Shown: piece after piece, positions 1 through 10,011 of the stretch
How the letters are laid out: each line of letters begins with the position of its first letter
Numbering within the stretch: position 1 is the stretch's first letter
Origin: Acidovorax sp. GBBC 1281
GTDB taxonomy: Bacteria > Pseudomonadota > Gammaproteobacteria > Burkholderiales > Burkholderiaceae_C
Direction: 5' to 3'
Assembly: GCF_028473645.1 (NCBI RefSeq)
Contig: NZ_CP097269.1
Span: 3,986,001 to 4,050,000, forward strand
Length of the DNA: 64,000 nt
Program-made: the position numbers and the translations under genes
The notes under the pieces: generated by a model
Database searches by the model: none
Told to the model about the DNA's origin: nothing
What the model saw: the letters and a program-made list of their open reading frames with translations, nothing else

Positions 1-35
1 GCGGAGGCATTGAGGGTATTGAGGGAGTAGGTCAT
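1..35 (-). CDS. ftsK: Start of a divergent gene, probably ftsK (partial)
   Basis: Only the first eleven codons lie in the window; read on the minus strand they give MTYSLNTLNAS. From memory this resembles the N-terminus of the DNA translocase FtsK in Comamonadaceae, where ftsK is usually divergent from trxB. The identification rests on gene order and a very short peptide. No clear Shine-Dalgarno sequence precedes the ATG. Confidence 0.4.
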   Translation of the reverse strand, partial: MTYSLNTLNAS

Positions 36-188
36 AAACGTGCGCGGCCAAGCTTACCCCATGCGCATTGCGCGGTTTTTCCACCGGCCGCGGCGCCGAG
101 CGCCCCGGTGGAGCGCCCGGCTTTTCATCGCTTCTTACAATGGGCGCGATTGAAAAAGCGGCGCCTGCCGCCCGTGGCGGCGGGTTGA

Positions 189-1220
<1,032 letters not shown>

Positions 1221-1231
1221 ACAAAGCGGGC

Positions 1232-1237
1232 TATAAT
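1232..1237 (+). promoter_or_regulatory. Perfect -10 box of the likely rpmB-rpmG promoter
   Basis: TATAAT lies just after the trxB stop, about 180 bases before rpmB, and is followed by a GC-rich discriminator (CCGCGG). No good -35 is visible 16-18 bases upstream. A GC-rich discriminator is typical of promoters under stringent control of ribosomal-protein genes; that regulation is inferred. Confidence 0.45.
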
Positions 1238-1414
1238 CCGCGGCTTTGCTGAAATTGGGCGGGCTTTGCGCCATCCTGGACACGGCAATCGGGTTACCGC
1301 CACCCTGAACTGGCGAGGTGAGGCCGACGGCAGGCCTTGCGATCCAAAGCGTTCTTCGCTGGCGGATCCGCAGGGCACCCGCTCGAAGGCCGTTGAAAAC
1401 ATTGGAGTGTCCTC

Positions 1415-1648
1415 ATGGCACGCGTATGTGAAGTCACGGGCAAGGGCCCGATGGTCGGGAACAATGTTTCCCACGCCAACAACAAAACCAAGCGCCGGTT
1501 CCTGCCGAACCTGCAATACCGCCGTTTCTGGGTCGAGAGCGAAAACCGCTGGGTGCGCCTGCGCATCTCCAACGCCGGCCTGCGTTTGATCGACAAGAAC
1601 GGTATTGACTCCGTGCTCGCAGACCTGCGCGCACGTGGCCAAGCTTAA
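1415..1648 (+). CDS. rpmB: 50S ribosomal protein L28
   Basis: 77 residues, the normal length for L28. It starts [12 protein letters not shown] and contains the basic [11 protein letters not shown] segment that contacts rRNA. It lies 11 bases upstream of rpmG, the usual rpmB-rpmG pair, and is probably transcribed from the -10 box near 1232 with a roughly 180-base leader. Confidence 0.97.
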   Translation: MARVCEVTGKGPMVGNNVSHANNKTKRRFLPNLQYRRFWVESENRWVRLRISNAGLRLIDKNGIDSVLADLRARGQA

Positions 1649-1659
1649 GGAGAAGCACC

Positions 1660-1830
1660 ATGGCAAGCAAAGGCGGACGCGACAAGATCAAGCTGGAATC
1701 CACTGCGGGTACCGGCCACTTCTACACCACCACCAAGAACAAGAAGACGATGCCCGAGAAGATGCTGATCATGAAATTTGATCCAAAAGCTCGCAAGCAC
1801 GTCGAATACAAGGAAATGAAGCTGAAGTAA
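1660..1830 (+). CDS. rpmG: 50S ribosomal protein L33
   Basis: 56 residues beginning [14 protein letters not shown] and ending YKEMKLK. There are no CXXC pairs, so it is the zinc-free form of L33. A strong AAGGAGAAG ribosome binding site precedes the ATG. It is the second gene of the rpmB-rpmG operon and is followed directly by an intrinsic terminator. Confidence 0.97.
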   Translation: MASKGGRDKIKLESTAGTGHFYTTTKNKKTMPEKMLIMKFDPKARKHVEYKEMKLK

Positions 1831-1850
1831 TTCAGCCTCAGGCCCCTTCA

Positions 1851-1881
1851 AAAACCGCCCGGCACCCCGGGCGGTTTTTTT
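1851..1881 (+). terminator. Intrinsic terminator after rpmB-rpmG
   Basis: AAAACCGCCCGG and CCGGGCGGTTTT form a near-perfect hairpin with a tiny loop, followed by a T run. The A tract on the other side lets it work in both directions, and it could also stop antisense transcription arriving from the MocR-type gene. Confidence 0.9.
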
Positions 1882-1953
1882 ATGCCCGCTTGCGCCATTC
1901 ATGATCACCGGCCGGCGTGCTCCCCATCGGTGCCGCCCCCGGCGGCGGGCGCC

Positions 1954-3459
1954 TCAGGCCGCGCGGCGCAGGGCCGGCTCGGCGCGCTGCTGGGCCATGA
2001 GCGTGCCCAGCGTGCGGTAGGCCTCCTCCACCTCGGGCGTGAACGGCATGCCGCAGCTCAGGCGCAGGAAGTTCTCGTAGCGCCCGGTGTTGGAGAACAT
2101 CGGGCCCGGCGCGATGCGGATGCCGCACTGCAGGGCCTGGTCATACAGGCGCGTGGTGGAAATGTCGGGAGGCAGTTCCAGCCACAGGCTGATCCCGCCC
2201 GGCGGCAGGCTCAGGCGCGTTCCGACCGGAAAGTACCGTGCCACCGCGCGCGCCGCATGCTCCCGCTGCACACGCAACTGGGTGCGCATGCGGCGCATGT
2301 GCCGCTCGTAGGCCGGCGAGTCCACGCTGCGCGCGGCCAGCAACTGGGACCAGGTCTGCATGTTGCGCGTGCGGGCGAACTTGAGCATCTGCACCCGGGC
2401 CTGCCAGCGCCCGGCGCTCATCCAGCCCTGGCGCAGGCCGGGCGCGAAGCTCTTGCTGAGCGAGGCGCAATAGATCACCTGCCCGGCATCGCCCACCTTG
2501 TCCCAGGCCTTGGCCGGCCGCAGCGCGCGGGGCGACTCGACGAACTCGCGGTAGATGTCGTCCTCGACGAGCGCCAGCCCGTATTCCACGCACAGCGCCA
2601 CCAGGCGCTCCTTGTGCACATCGGGCATCACGCTGCCCTGGGGCATCTGCAGGTGGGGCACCACCACCACGCCCTTCAAGCGCGGCTCGTTGCGCGCCGC
2701 CAGTTCCAGCGCCTCCAGCGAAATGCCGGTGTGCGGGCTGCAGGGAATCTCCAGCGCCTTCAGGCCGCGCACCTGGATGGCCTGCAGGATGCCGAAGAAC
2801 GTCGGCGACTCCACCGCGATCACGTCGCCCGGCTCGGCGATGGCATCCAGCGCCAGCGTGACCGCCTCCGAATTGCCATGGGTGGCACCGATGTCGGAGG
2901 GCGCCAGGCACACCCCGAACGTCAGCGCATGGCGGGCCATCGCCTGCTGGAACTCCACGTGGGTGGTGGGCGCCGAGGGCCCATAGACGAGGATGTCGGG
3001 CTGCTCGCGCAGCAGGCTTTGCGCCAGCCGGTTCAGCGCACGGGCATCGAACAGGCTGGGCGCCGGCATGGCGCTGCCCAGGTCCAGCGGCACCGGGCCG
3101 GCGCGGCGCGCCTTTTCCAGGAACATGGAGATGCGCTCGTTGATGCCGGCGAACACGCTCGGGTCGTCCGGCAGCGGCTCCAGCAACTCGGGCTCGCGCG
3201 CGCCGGGCAGCGCCATGCCGCCGGGCTCGCGCACGAAGTAGCCCACGCGCTCGCGGGCCTCCACGCTGCCCTGGGATTCGAGGTGCCGCAGCACCTGCAG
3301 CGCGGTCGTCAGGCTCACCTGGTGGCGTTGGCACAGCTCTCGCACCGACGGCATGCGCATGCCCGGCTGCAAACTGCCGGCGGCGATCGCCTGCTCATAC
3401 AGGGCCGCCAGTTGGCGGTACAGGGGGGTGGTCTCTCGGGGATCGGCAGAGCGGGACAT
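1954..3459 (-). CDS. MocR/PdxR-type regulator: GntR HTH fused to an aminotransferase-fold domain
   Basis: About 501 residues. An N-terminal winged helix (about residues 10-80, LYRQLAALYEQAI then MPSVRELCQRHQVS) is joined by a linker to a fold-type-I PLP-dependent aminotransferase-like domain. The PLP-binding Lys is in ASLSKSFAPG. Such proteins sense PLP or an amine and usually activate a divergent gene. The start MSRSADPRETTPL was chosen over two upstream Met codons because the HTH begins immediately after it; none has a clear Shine-Dalgarno. It is divergent from the small gene at 3681, so that gene may be its target. Confidence 0.85.
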   Translation of the reverse strand: MSRSADPRETTPLYRQLAALYEQAIAAGSLQPGMRMPSVRELCQRHQVSLTTALQVLRHLESQGSVEARERVGYFVREPGGMALPGAREPELLEPLPDDPSVFAGINERISMFLEKARRAGPVPLDLGSAMPAPSLFDARALNRLAQSLLREQPDILVYGPSAPTTHVEFQQAMARHALTFGVCLAPSDIGATHGNSEAVTLALDAIAEPGDVIAVESPTFFGILQAIQVRGLKALEIPCSPHTGISLEALELAARNEPRLKGVVVVPHLQMPQGSVMPDVHKERLVALCVEYGLALVEDDIYREFVESPRALRPAKAWDKVGDAGQVIYCASLSKSFAPGLRQGWMSAGRWQARVQMLKFARTRNMQTWSQLLAARSVDSPAYERHMRRMRTQLRVQREHAARAVARYFPVGTRLSLPPGGISLWLELPPDISTTRLYDQALQCGIRIAPGPMFSNTGRYENFLRLSCGMPFTPEVEEAYRTLGTLMAQQRAEPALRRAA

Positions 3460-3599
3460 GGCAGGCATCGGAAGAACCCGCGCGCCAGGCCCCGCGCGCG
3501 GCAAGCGGGAATCCCATCATGCCCAGGCACGGTACACCGGAACAGATACAGGATGGAACATGGCGAACCATAACAGCCCCCTGGCGATCGCGGCTGTTC

Positions 3600-3629
3600 T
3601 ACCTGCCGCAGGTGGCGCTTGTACCTGCC
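3600..3629. promoter_or_regulatory. Direct repeat, possible MocR operator
   Basis: TACCTGCC occurs at 3600-3607 and 3622-3629, 22 bases apart (two helical turns), in the divergent region between the MocR-type regulator and the gene at 3681. MocR/GabR/PdxR proteins are known to bind direct repeats on one helix face. Assignment as its operator is inferred. Confidence 0.3.
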
Positions 3630-3680
3630 CCAAAAGGCCGGCTTTTCTTACGCTGGAGCCCTCATCCGAAGGAGTCCGCC

Positions 3681-4097
3681 ATGACGCAAGCCCCCCGCCC
3701 GACCGCCACTGCCACCACCGCCGCCACCTCTGCCCTGCGCCTTGTTCTGGACATCGCGCCAGGACAGCATGTGCTGGCCTGCCTGCCCCCGGCCAGCACG
3801 CTCCGGGCGCTGGAAGGCGACATCGCCCTGGGCTTCGGCCCGCTGGTCTGCGGGCAGGTGCTGCATGTGGGCCAGCAGACGCTGGTGGCCGGGCAAGCGC
3901 TCACCCAGGACGGCGGTGCGCCCACCGCCTGGGTCCGCCTGGGAAACCTGGGCCGCCGGCCGGTGCGCGCCGTATTGATCGAAGCGGTGCCGCAGCCCGG
4001 CGCCCTGGCGCAGGCCTGGGGATGGATGAAGGCCCGGTGGCACGCTGCCGCGGCCAGCGGAGCGCGGGCGTCCGGCGAGGTCGGCGCAGCGCACTGA
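3681..4097 (+). CDS. Hypothetical 138-residue protein, possibly DUF2917-like
   Basis: A strong ribosome binding site (AAGGAGTCC) fixes the start at MTQAPRPTATAT. After a Thr/Ala-rich leader the sequence is a compact beta-rich domain (residues about 22-110: LVLDIAPGQHVLACLPPA and so on) that resembles small cupin-like DUF2917 proteins, but I cannot confirm that family. There are no signal peptide or membrane segments. It lies divergent to the MocR-type regulator with direct repeats in between, so it may be the regulated gene. Confidence 0.6.
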   Translation: MTQAPRPTATATTAATSALRLVLDIAPGQHVLACLPPASTLRALEGDIALGFGPLVCGQVLHVGQQTLVAGQALTQDGGAPTAWVRLGNLGRRPVRAVLIEAVPQPGALAQAWGWMKARWHAAAASGARASGEVGAAH

Positions 4098-4161
4098 GCG
4101 GCAGCCGACACGGGTCGGCCCCGGGACGCCGAAGCGTTGCCGACCCGGCAGTCCGTGAGGG

Positions 4162-5385
4162 TCAGACCTGCGCCGCGCGCAGCCGCAGCGAAAACTCGCG
4201 CAGGGCCGCCACGCCGCTTTCCTCGGCGCGGTGGCACCAGGCCTGCAGGTCGGCCGTGAGCTGCTCGCGCGACTGCGAGGTGTTCAGCCACAGCTGGCGC
4301 AGCTCTTCGCGCATGGTCATCATCTTGTCGAGCACTGGATGGGCGGCGCGGGCCTGGGCCAGGTGCGGCTTGGCGCGGGCGGGCACCTTCTCGGCATCGC
4401 GGTGGGCCCAGCGGCGGGCGGCGCGCAGCACGGAAACATCGGCCTTGCGGGCCTTGCGGGCCTTGAGCGCCGCCAGCTCCTCGCGGCAGGCCTGGCGCAC
4501 GCCACGGGCGTAGCCGGCCATCACTTCGTAGCGGTTGGCGATGAGCGCCTCCAGCGTGTGCTCGTCGGCCACCGGCTTGACGGCGCCCAGGCGCAGCTTG
4601 GGCGGCACCTTCTTGACCGTGGCCCAGCCGACGGCGCGCATCAGGGAGATGTACATCCAGCCGATGTCGAATTCATAGGGCTTGACCGAGAACTTGGCCG
4701 CGGTCGGATAGGTGTGGTGGTTGTTGTGCAGCTCTTCGCCGCCGATCACCACGCCCCAGGGCACGAGGTTGGTGCTGGCGTCCTGCGCCTCGAAGTTGCG
4801 GTAGCCCCAGAAATGCCCGATGCCGTTGACCACGCCGGCCGCCCAGAAGGGAATCCACAGCATCTGCACGGCCCACACCGTAGCGCCCAGGCCGCCGAAC
4901 AGCACCAGGTTGATGATAAGCATGAGGCCCACGCCCTGCCAGGCGAACCGGCTGTACACGTTGCGCTCCACCCAGTCGTCGGGCGTGCCGTGGCCGAACT
5001 TGCGCACCGTCTCGGCATTGTTCGCCTCGGCGCGGTACAGCTCGGCGCCGCGCCACATCACGGTGTCCAGGCCGCGGGTCTGCGGGCTGTGGGGGTCTTC
5101 CTCGGTCTCGCACTTGGCGTGGTGCTTGCGGTGGATGGCCACCCACTCGCGGGTCACCATGCCGGTGCCCAGCCACAGCCAGAAGCGGAAGAAGTGCGAG
5201 GGCACCGCGCCCAACTCCACCGAACGATGGGCCTGCGCGCGGTGCAGAAAGATGGTCACCGCCGCGATGGTGATGTGCGTGGTGAACAGCGTGTACAGCA
5301 CCACCTGCCACCACGACAGGTTCCACAGGCCGGAGCCCAGCCAGTCGATGGCAGCGTTCAGAACAGCCCAGTCGGGTAACAGCAT
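4162..5385 (-). CDS. Membrane acyl-CoA/acyl-lipid desaturase
   Basis: 407 residues with hydrophobic segments and the three His boxes of the membrane di-iron desaturases: HRAQAH near residue 48, HRKHH near 85 and HNNHH near 220. The family introduces a cis double bond (typically delta-9) into saturated acyl chains at the membrane. A long basic, Ala-rich C-terminal extension of about 130 residues after the catalytic core is typical of betaproteobacterial members. It is convergent with the gene at 3681, and no terminator is evident between them. Confidence 0.9.
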   Translation of the reverse strand: MLLPDWAVLNAAIDWLGSGLWNLSWWQVVLYTLFTTHITIAAVTIFLHRAQAHRSVELGAVPSHFFRFWLWLGTGMVTREWVAIHRKHHAKCETEEDPHSPQTRGLDTVMWRGAELYRAEANNAETVRKFGHGTPDDWVERNVYSRFAWQGVGLMLIINLVLFGGLGATVWAVQMLWIPFWAAGVVNGIGHFWGYRNFEAQDASTNLVPWGVVIGGEELHNNHHTYPTAAKFSVKPYEFDIGWMYISLMRAVGWATVKKVPPKLRLGAVKPVADEHTLEALIANRYEVMAGYARGVRQACREELAALKARKARKADVSVLRAARRWAHRDAEKVPARAKPHLAQARAAHPVLDKMMTMREELRQLWLNTSQSREQLTADLQAWCHRAEESGVAALREFSLRLRAAQV

Positions 5386-5523
5386 AGGGAGCCTTCGCTA
5401 GCGAACAAAGTGAATGCCGCCCCCTTTCGGGGGCAACTGAATGATTTTAGGGGGCGATGCAGGCACGAAGCCGCGCATACCCGCAACACCGCCGGTGTCT
5501 TGCGGGGGTGCGCGGCGCGGCTT

Positions 5524-6846
5524 TCAGGGCTTGCGCGTCCACACGGCGGCAAAAAAACCGTCGGTCTGGTGCAGATGGGGCCAAAGGCGCAGATAACCAG
5601 TGCCCGATTCCGTTCCGCTGCACAGCGCACTGGCCTGCTCGACCTTGAGCTGGGTGAGCAGTTCGCCCGCATCGGCCGGCACGAAGTCGGGGTGCGCGGC
5701 ACCGAAAGCCTCGGCGATGGCCTCGTTCTCCTCGGGCAGCACGCTGCAGGTGGCGTACACCAGCCGGCCACCCGGCTTGAGCAGGCGCGCGGCACTCGCG
5801 AGGATGGCCGTTTGCTTGGCCACCAGTTCCTGCACCGCCTGGGGGCTCTGGCGCCACTTCAGGTCGGGGTTGCGGCGCAGCGTGCCCAGGCCGGAGCACG
5901 GCGCATCCACCAGCACGCGGTCGATCTTGCCGGCCAGGCGCTTGATGCGGTCGTCGCGCTCGTGCGCGATGGCAGCGGGGTGCACGTTCGACAGGCCACT
6001 GCGGGCCAGCCGGGGCTTGAGTGCGTCGAGCCGGTGGGCAGACACGTCGAAGGCATAGAGGCGCCCGGTGTTGCGCATGGCCGCGCCGATGGCCAGCGTC
6101 TTGCCGCCGGCGCCCGCGCAAAAGTCGACCACCATCTCGCCGCGCTTGGCATCGAGCAGCAGCGCGAGCAACTGCGAGCCTTCGTCCTGCACCTCGACGG
6201 CGCCGCGCGTGAAGGCATCGAGCTTGGTGAGCGCGGGCTTGCCGTCCACGCGCAGGCCCCAGGGGGAGTACGGGGTGGCCTGCGCCGGAATGCCGGCCTT
6301 GGCCAGTTCCTTCTGCACATCGGCCCGCTTTTCCTGCAGCGCGTTCACGCGCAGATCGAGCGGCGCGCTCTGCGAGAGGCTGTCCACCAGGGGCCAGAAG
6401 CCATCGCCCAGTTGGCTCTTGAGCGGCGCCACCAGCCACTCGGGCAGGTTGTGGCGGTGGCGGTCCATGAGGTCGTCCGCCGGCACGGCATCGCACTGGT
6501 CGAGCCAGTTCTTTTCCTGATCGTTCAGGGCGCCGCGCAGGAAGTCGCGCGCGCCGGAGGCGTTGCCGCTGCCTGTGCGGCGGGCCTGCTCGTCCTGGCT
6601 GTGCGCGAAGCCGAGGATGGCCAGGCGCCGTTCCTTGGGACCACTGCCCGAACGGGCGAGCTGCTCGAACAGCAGCTTCTTGCGCAGCACCGTGTAGGCG
6701 GTCTCGGCGAGGGTGGCGCGCTCGCGCGGGCCGAGGGAGCGGTTGTCACGGAAAAAACGGGACACCACCGCGTCGGCGGGGTGTTCGAGGGTCAAGGTCA
6801 GCCTGACGAGTTCAGCGCAGGCGTCCAGAAGGGCTTTGGGGTGCAT
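5524..6846 (-). CDS. RsmB/NOP2-family rRNA m5C methyltransferase
   Basis: About 440 residues. An N-terminal NusB-like helical region is followed by a class I SAM-methyltransferase domain: the SAM motif VDFCAGAGGKTL, the motif IV Cys in DAPCSGLGTLRRNPD and the motif VI nucleophile in ATCSVLPEEN. Both catalytic cysteines needed for 5-methylcytosine formation are present. The start MHPKALLDACAEL is where the conserved N-terminal helix begins; upstream codons in the frame look non-coding. It could be rsmB itself or its common paralogue, because the usual fmt neighbour is absent. Confidence 0.88.
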   Translation of the reverse strand: MHPKALLDACAELVRLTLTLEHPADAVVSRFFRDNRSLGPRERATLAETAYTVLRKKLLFEQLARSGSGPKERRLAILGFAHSQDEQARRTGSGNASGARDFLRGALNDQEKNWLDQCDAVPADDLMDRHRHNLPEWLVAPLKSQLGDGFWPLVDSLSQSAPLDLRVNALQEKRADVQKELAKAGIPAQATPYSPWGLRVDGKPALTKLDAFTRGAVEVQDEGSQLLALLLDAKRGEMVVDFCAGAGGKTLAIGAAMRNTGRLYAFDVSAHRLDALKPRLARSGLSNVHPAAIAHERDDRIKRLAGKIDRVLVDAPCSGLGTLRRNPDLKWRQSPQAVQELVAKQTAILASAARLLKPGGRLVYATCSVLPEENEAIAEAFGAAHPDFVPADAGELLTQLKVEQASALCSGTESGTGYLRLWPHLHQTDGFFAAVWTRKP

Positions 6847-6898
6847 CGCCCGATTGTCCCACTGGCGCCGCCCCGGCCCGCCGAGGCCCTCGCCGGTG

Positions 6899-8755
6899 CT
6901 ATCTCGACAGCACCGGAGCGAAGGCCGAGCGCTCGATCTCCTGCAGCGTGGGCGACTCCCCCGCCCACAGCACGAGCGCCGGCCCGGGCAGACTGAGGTT
7001 TCGCTCCAGCCAGCGGCACAGCCCGTAGCGGTCCTCATCGTCCATGGCCGGCAGGAGCACGAAGACGAGGTAGGCCCGCCGCTGCGGAAACTCCCGCAGG
7101 GCCTTGCACACGATCCAGCATTTCGCCACCGGGCGGCAACGGGCCAGTTCGGACTGCACCTCGCTCAGTTCGAACGGCGAGAGATCGTGCCGCGCCACCC
7201 GGCTGAAGTACGGCGGGGTGGACAGCTCCTCCCAGGCCCGCTCCTCGGCCTCGCCCGCCTGGCGCAACCGCTCGCGCCAGTGCTTGAGGGCTTCGGCGTC
7301 GTATTCCAGGCCCGGGCGCGCCGTCTCCAGTTCGGCGACGGCGGCATTGGCCGCCCACCAGCGCCGGGCCGGCGCCGCATCCCACAGCCGCGCCAGAACG
7401 GCCAGGCGGGCCTCCCGGTCGGGGGCCGGCAGGCAACGGGCCAGCCCCTGCAGCGCGCCGGCGTGCTCGCTACTGCGCTGAAGGGCCGCCTCGTACAGGG
7501 GGCGCACATCGGCAGCGGGGTCCAGGTGGCGCAGCAGCGTGGCCCATTCCACGGTTTCGTCGGCGTTGTTGCGGGCTGCGCTGGCTTTCAGCGCCTCGGC
7601 CCGTTCGCGCACCCGGGTCAGCCAGGCGTGGTGCTGCTTCCAGCCGCTGGCGTTCTCCTGGCACCACAGGCGGTCGAAATGGTCGATCCAGCGCTGCGGA
7701 TCGCGGCCCAGCAGCGACAGGGCGCCGCGGCGCGAGCCCTCGGGCAGGGCGGGCCGCGCACCGGTGAGCGCCTCGACCCGGTCGCGCAGCACCGGGTGGG
7801 TGTCGTCCACGCCGCTGATGCGCCGCACGGCCTGGCGCAGCGCCTCCTGGGCGAAGCCGGCCTCGACCGGCAGCGCCAGCAGGCGTCGCAGGGCGCCGTA
7901 GGGGCCCGCCGGCAGCGGGTGGGCGGCTGCCGTGCGCCAGTGCCCGGGCCAGAACTCGTCCGCCAGCCAGGCCGCCTTGATCTCGATCTCGGCCAGCGCC
8001 GCGGCGGCCACGTCGGGTCCCAGCAACCGGCCGGCGATGCGGTCCGCCTCGTATTCGTCCTGGCGCGCCAGGGCGAACGTCCGCGCGGCGAAGCGCGGGA
8101 AGTACCAATGCAGGAAGGCCTGCGTGGCCGCCGCCACCGGCCCGCTGCCGTCGCGCAGGCCCTCGTGCAGGCGCAGCCAGCCCAGCCGCGTGCGGTAGAT
8201 CCAGGCGGTGAATTGGCCGTGGCCACCGCGCAGGTGGCCGTATTCGTGCGCCAGCACGGCCATCAGGCGCGGCTTGTCCAGCGCCATGACGAGCGGCAGG
8301 CCGATGGTGAGGTGGTTGACCGCGCCGCCGAACAGGCCCCAGCGCGGCGTCTGCCGAATGCTGGCGTTGAAGTCGCCGTCCAGGTACACGCCGTGCAGCG
8401 CCGGGCCCTTGACCTTGGTGCGGATGCGCTCCAGCGCCTCGAACAGGCCGGGCGCATCGGCCGCCGTGATGGGCAGGCCATCGGGCGCATCGATGCGCAC
8501 CCAGAGCGCGCGCAGGCAGGTCCACAGCAGGCCGCCCGCCCCGAGCACCACCCACACGTAGGCCACGCGAAAGCGGCCATGCAGCAACTGGGGCAACACC
8601 CAGGCCAGCAGCCCCACCGACAACAGCAGGCAACCCACCACCCAGGCGTACCCCAGGGCCGCGAAAGCGGCGACACTGCGCCGGTACGCGCTGGAGTCTT
8701 CAGCGCTCGCGTGCTCGCTCATGCGCACCATGTGCACGAAATCCGCCTGGTCCAT
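6899..8755 (-). CDS. M48-family membrane metallopeptidase
   Basis: About 618 residues. Two N-terminal membrane segments (about residues 25-90) precede a zinc-peptidase domain with HEYGH near residue 171, where His, Glu and His are the zinc ligands and catalytic base, and a downstream EYEADRIAG carrying the third ligand. A long C-terminal half is Arg/Ala-rich and has no motif I recognise. M48 proteases such as HtpX act in membrane protein quality control; this one is much longer than HtpX, and its role is unknown. The start MDQADFVHMVRM was taken because a GGAT/GCGGG stretch precedes it. Confidence 0.85.
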   Translation of the reverse strand: MDQADFVHMVRMSEHASAEDSSAYRRSVAAFAALGYAWVVGCLLLSVGLLAWVLPQLLHGRFRVAYVWVVLGAGGLLWTCLRALWVRIDAPDGLPITAADAPGLFEALERIRTKVKGPALHGVYLDGDFNASIRQTPRWGLFGGAVNHLTIGLPLVMALDKPRLMAVLAHEYGHLRGGHGQFTAWIYRTRLGWLRLHEGLRDGSGPVAAATQAFLHWYFPRFAARTFALARQDEYEADRIAGRLLGPDVAAAALAEIEIKAAWLADEFWPGHWRTAAAHPLPAGPYGALRRLLALPVEAGFAQEALRQAVRRISGVDDTHPVLRDRVEALTGARPALPEGSRRGALSLLGRDPQRWIDHFDRLWCQENASGWKQHHAWLTRVRERAEALKASAARNNADETVEWATLLRHLDPAADVRPLYEAALQRSSEHAGALQGLARCLPAPDREARLAVLARLWDAAPARRWWAANAAVAELETARPGLEYDAEALKHWRERLRQAGEAEERAWEELSTPPYFSRVARHDLSPFELSEVQSELARCRPVAKCWIVCKALREFPQRRAYLVFVLLPAMDDEDRYGLCRWLERNLSLPGPALVLWAGESPTLQEIERSAFAPVLSR

Positions 8756-8794
8756 GTCCCGCCATCCCCCGTTTGCCAATCCGCCATCGTATCC

Positions 8795-9061
8795 ATGACC
8801 GACGACCTTCCCGCCCTGCGCCCCACCCCGCCCGGTCTCTATCGCCACTACAAGGGCCTTCTGTACGAGGTGATCGACACCGCCCGCCACAGCGAGACGT
8901 TGGAGCCCATGACGCTGTACCGCGCGCTCTACGGCGAGCGGGGGCTGTGGGTGCGGCCCGCCACGATGTTCGAGGAAACCGTGGTGATCGACGGGCGGGC
9001 GCAGCCGCGCTTTCAGCGGGTGCAGGCATCGCCGGAAGCCGTGCCCACGGCCAAGCCATAG
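8795..9061 (+). CDS. DUF1653 protein
   Basis: 88 residues with the family signature GLYRHYKGLLYEVIDTARHSE and a later LWVRPATMFEE. DUF1653 proteins are small, soluble and of unknown function, and are widespread in proteobacteria. It is divergent from the M48 peptidase with only 39 bases between the starts, so the promoters must overlap. Confidence 0.88.
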   Translation: MTDDLPALRPTPPGLYRHYKGLLYEVIDTARHSETLEPMTLYRALYGERGLWVRPATMFEETVVIDGRAQPRFQRVQASPEAVPTAKP

Positions 9062-9081
9062 AAGTGCCTAATGCCCTAGAT

Positions 9082-9115
9082 CCGATTGCCTTGATAGCTA
9101 TTATTTTTATAGCAG
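9082..9115. repeat. Dispersed AT-rich repeat, copy 1
   Basis: GATTGCC followed by a 17-bp palindrome at 9097-9113 (GCTAT-N7-ATAGC). It sits between the DUF1653 gene and the PIP promoter of effector candidate 1. The same core recurs at 10029, 13400, 48715 and 53455, with degenerate copies at 26372 and 51194. Confidence 0.75.
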
Positions 9116-9145
9116 ATTAATTCTGATGCGTTGCGATACGCCAGC

Positions 9146-9206
9146 TTCGGACGGAGCACGGCGTGTTCGTGCGGCAAAGCAAATTCCACTGCGGCGGGAG
9201 CACCAT
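9146..9206 (+). promoter_or_regulatory. Perfect PIP box plus -10 (HrpX-type promoter)
   Basis: TTCGG at 9146-9150, 15 bases, TTCGT at 9166-9170, then 30 bases to CACCAT (YANNNT) at 9201-9206. This is the full consensus described for HrpX-dependent promoters in Acidovorax, Xanthomonas and Ralstonia. The GTG start of the downstream gene is 47 bases beyond the -10. Confidence 0.8.
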
Positions 9207-9253
9207 CCTCCTTCATCTTCTGGCCTGTGCCAGTCGAAGCAAAGGCCTGGCCC

Positions 9254-9931
9254 GTGAAATTTTCCAAACTGCTGCCGCACTCCCGTCCCACCCCCAACGC
9301 GCCGCCGTCGTCCGCGTCCGGGACAACAGCGGGTATGGCGCCCAAGGCCAGCAGCAGCCGCAGCAGCAGCCACGGCGGTGGCGGCCTGCTGTCCGGCCTG
9401 GTGGGGCGCCATTCCAAGCCACAGGCGGCGCCCCGGCCGCGCCAGCCCCTGGACAGCACCGCCAGCCAGCGGGCGTCCGACGTGGACTCCGCCATTAGCT
9501 ACATGAACGTGAGCGCCGGACTGGCTTTTGCCGCATCGCCCCCCCGCCCCGCAGTGGAGCCACCGGCGGCGCAAGCCCCTTCCGGGACGCACCCGGAGAT
9601 CCGGCAGGAACCGCCGCCCGCAGCGCAGCCTGTACCGGATTCGGCACACGCCGAGGAGATCCAGACCGACGAGAGCCCCGAGGTGCAAGCCGCGATGGCC
9701 CGACTGCAAGGCCGGACCCTGTTCACCATCGCCGAGGAGCCCGAGCTGGAGGCACAAGCGACGAGGGTCACCCTGCAGGATCTGTTCGATGCCGAGGACA
9801 AGGCGCGGGCCAAGGCCCAGGCCAAAGCGCAAGCCCGCTTGCCGGCCGCGGCGGCAGCCTCCACCGCGCCAGCGCATGCCTCCTCCGGGGGAATCGCGCA
9901 GCGGCTGCGCCATTTCTTCCAACGGTCTTAG
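9254..9931 (+). CDS. Candidate type III effector, 225 residues, no known family
   Basis: The start is a GTG preceded by AAAGG, inside the transcript predicted from the PIP promoter; earlier codons in the frame lie upstream of or within the promoter. The first 50 residues (MKFSKLLPHSRPTPNAPPSS then AS, GT, and a SSSRSSSHGGGG run) are rich in Ser, Pro and Gly and poor in acidic residues, as type III secretion signals are. The middle is Pro/Ala-rich; residues about 145-200 form an acidic then Ala/Lys-rich helix (LQDLFDAEDKARAKAQAKAQ), and the end is basic (RLRHFFQRS). There are no catalytic motifs I recognise. The effector call rests on promoter and composition. Confidence 0.65.
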   Translation: MKFSKLLPHSRPTPNAPPSSASGTTAGMAPKASSSRSSSHGGGGLLSGLVGRHSKPQAAPRPRQPLDSTASQRASDVDSAISYMNVSAGLAFAASPPRPAVEPPAAQAPSGTHPEIRQEPPPAAQPVPDSAHAEEIQTDESPEVQAAMARLQGRTLFTIAEEPELEAQATRVTLQDLFDAEDKARAKAQAKAQARLPAAAAASTAPAHASSGGIAQRLRHFFQRS

Positions 9932-10011
9932 CCGGAGCGCGGGCGACGCGGGCCATTCCCTGCCGGGCCCCTGCCAGGGCGATTCGATGCGCCGACGTAC
10001 CAGCGCCAGGA

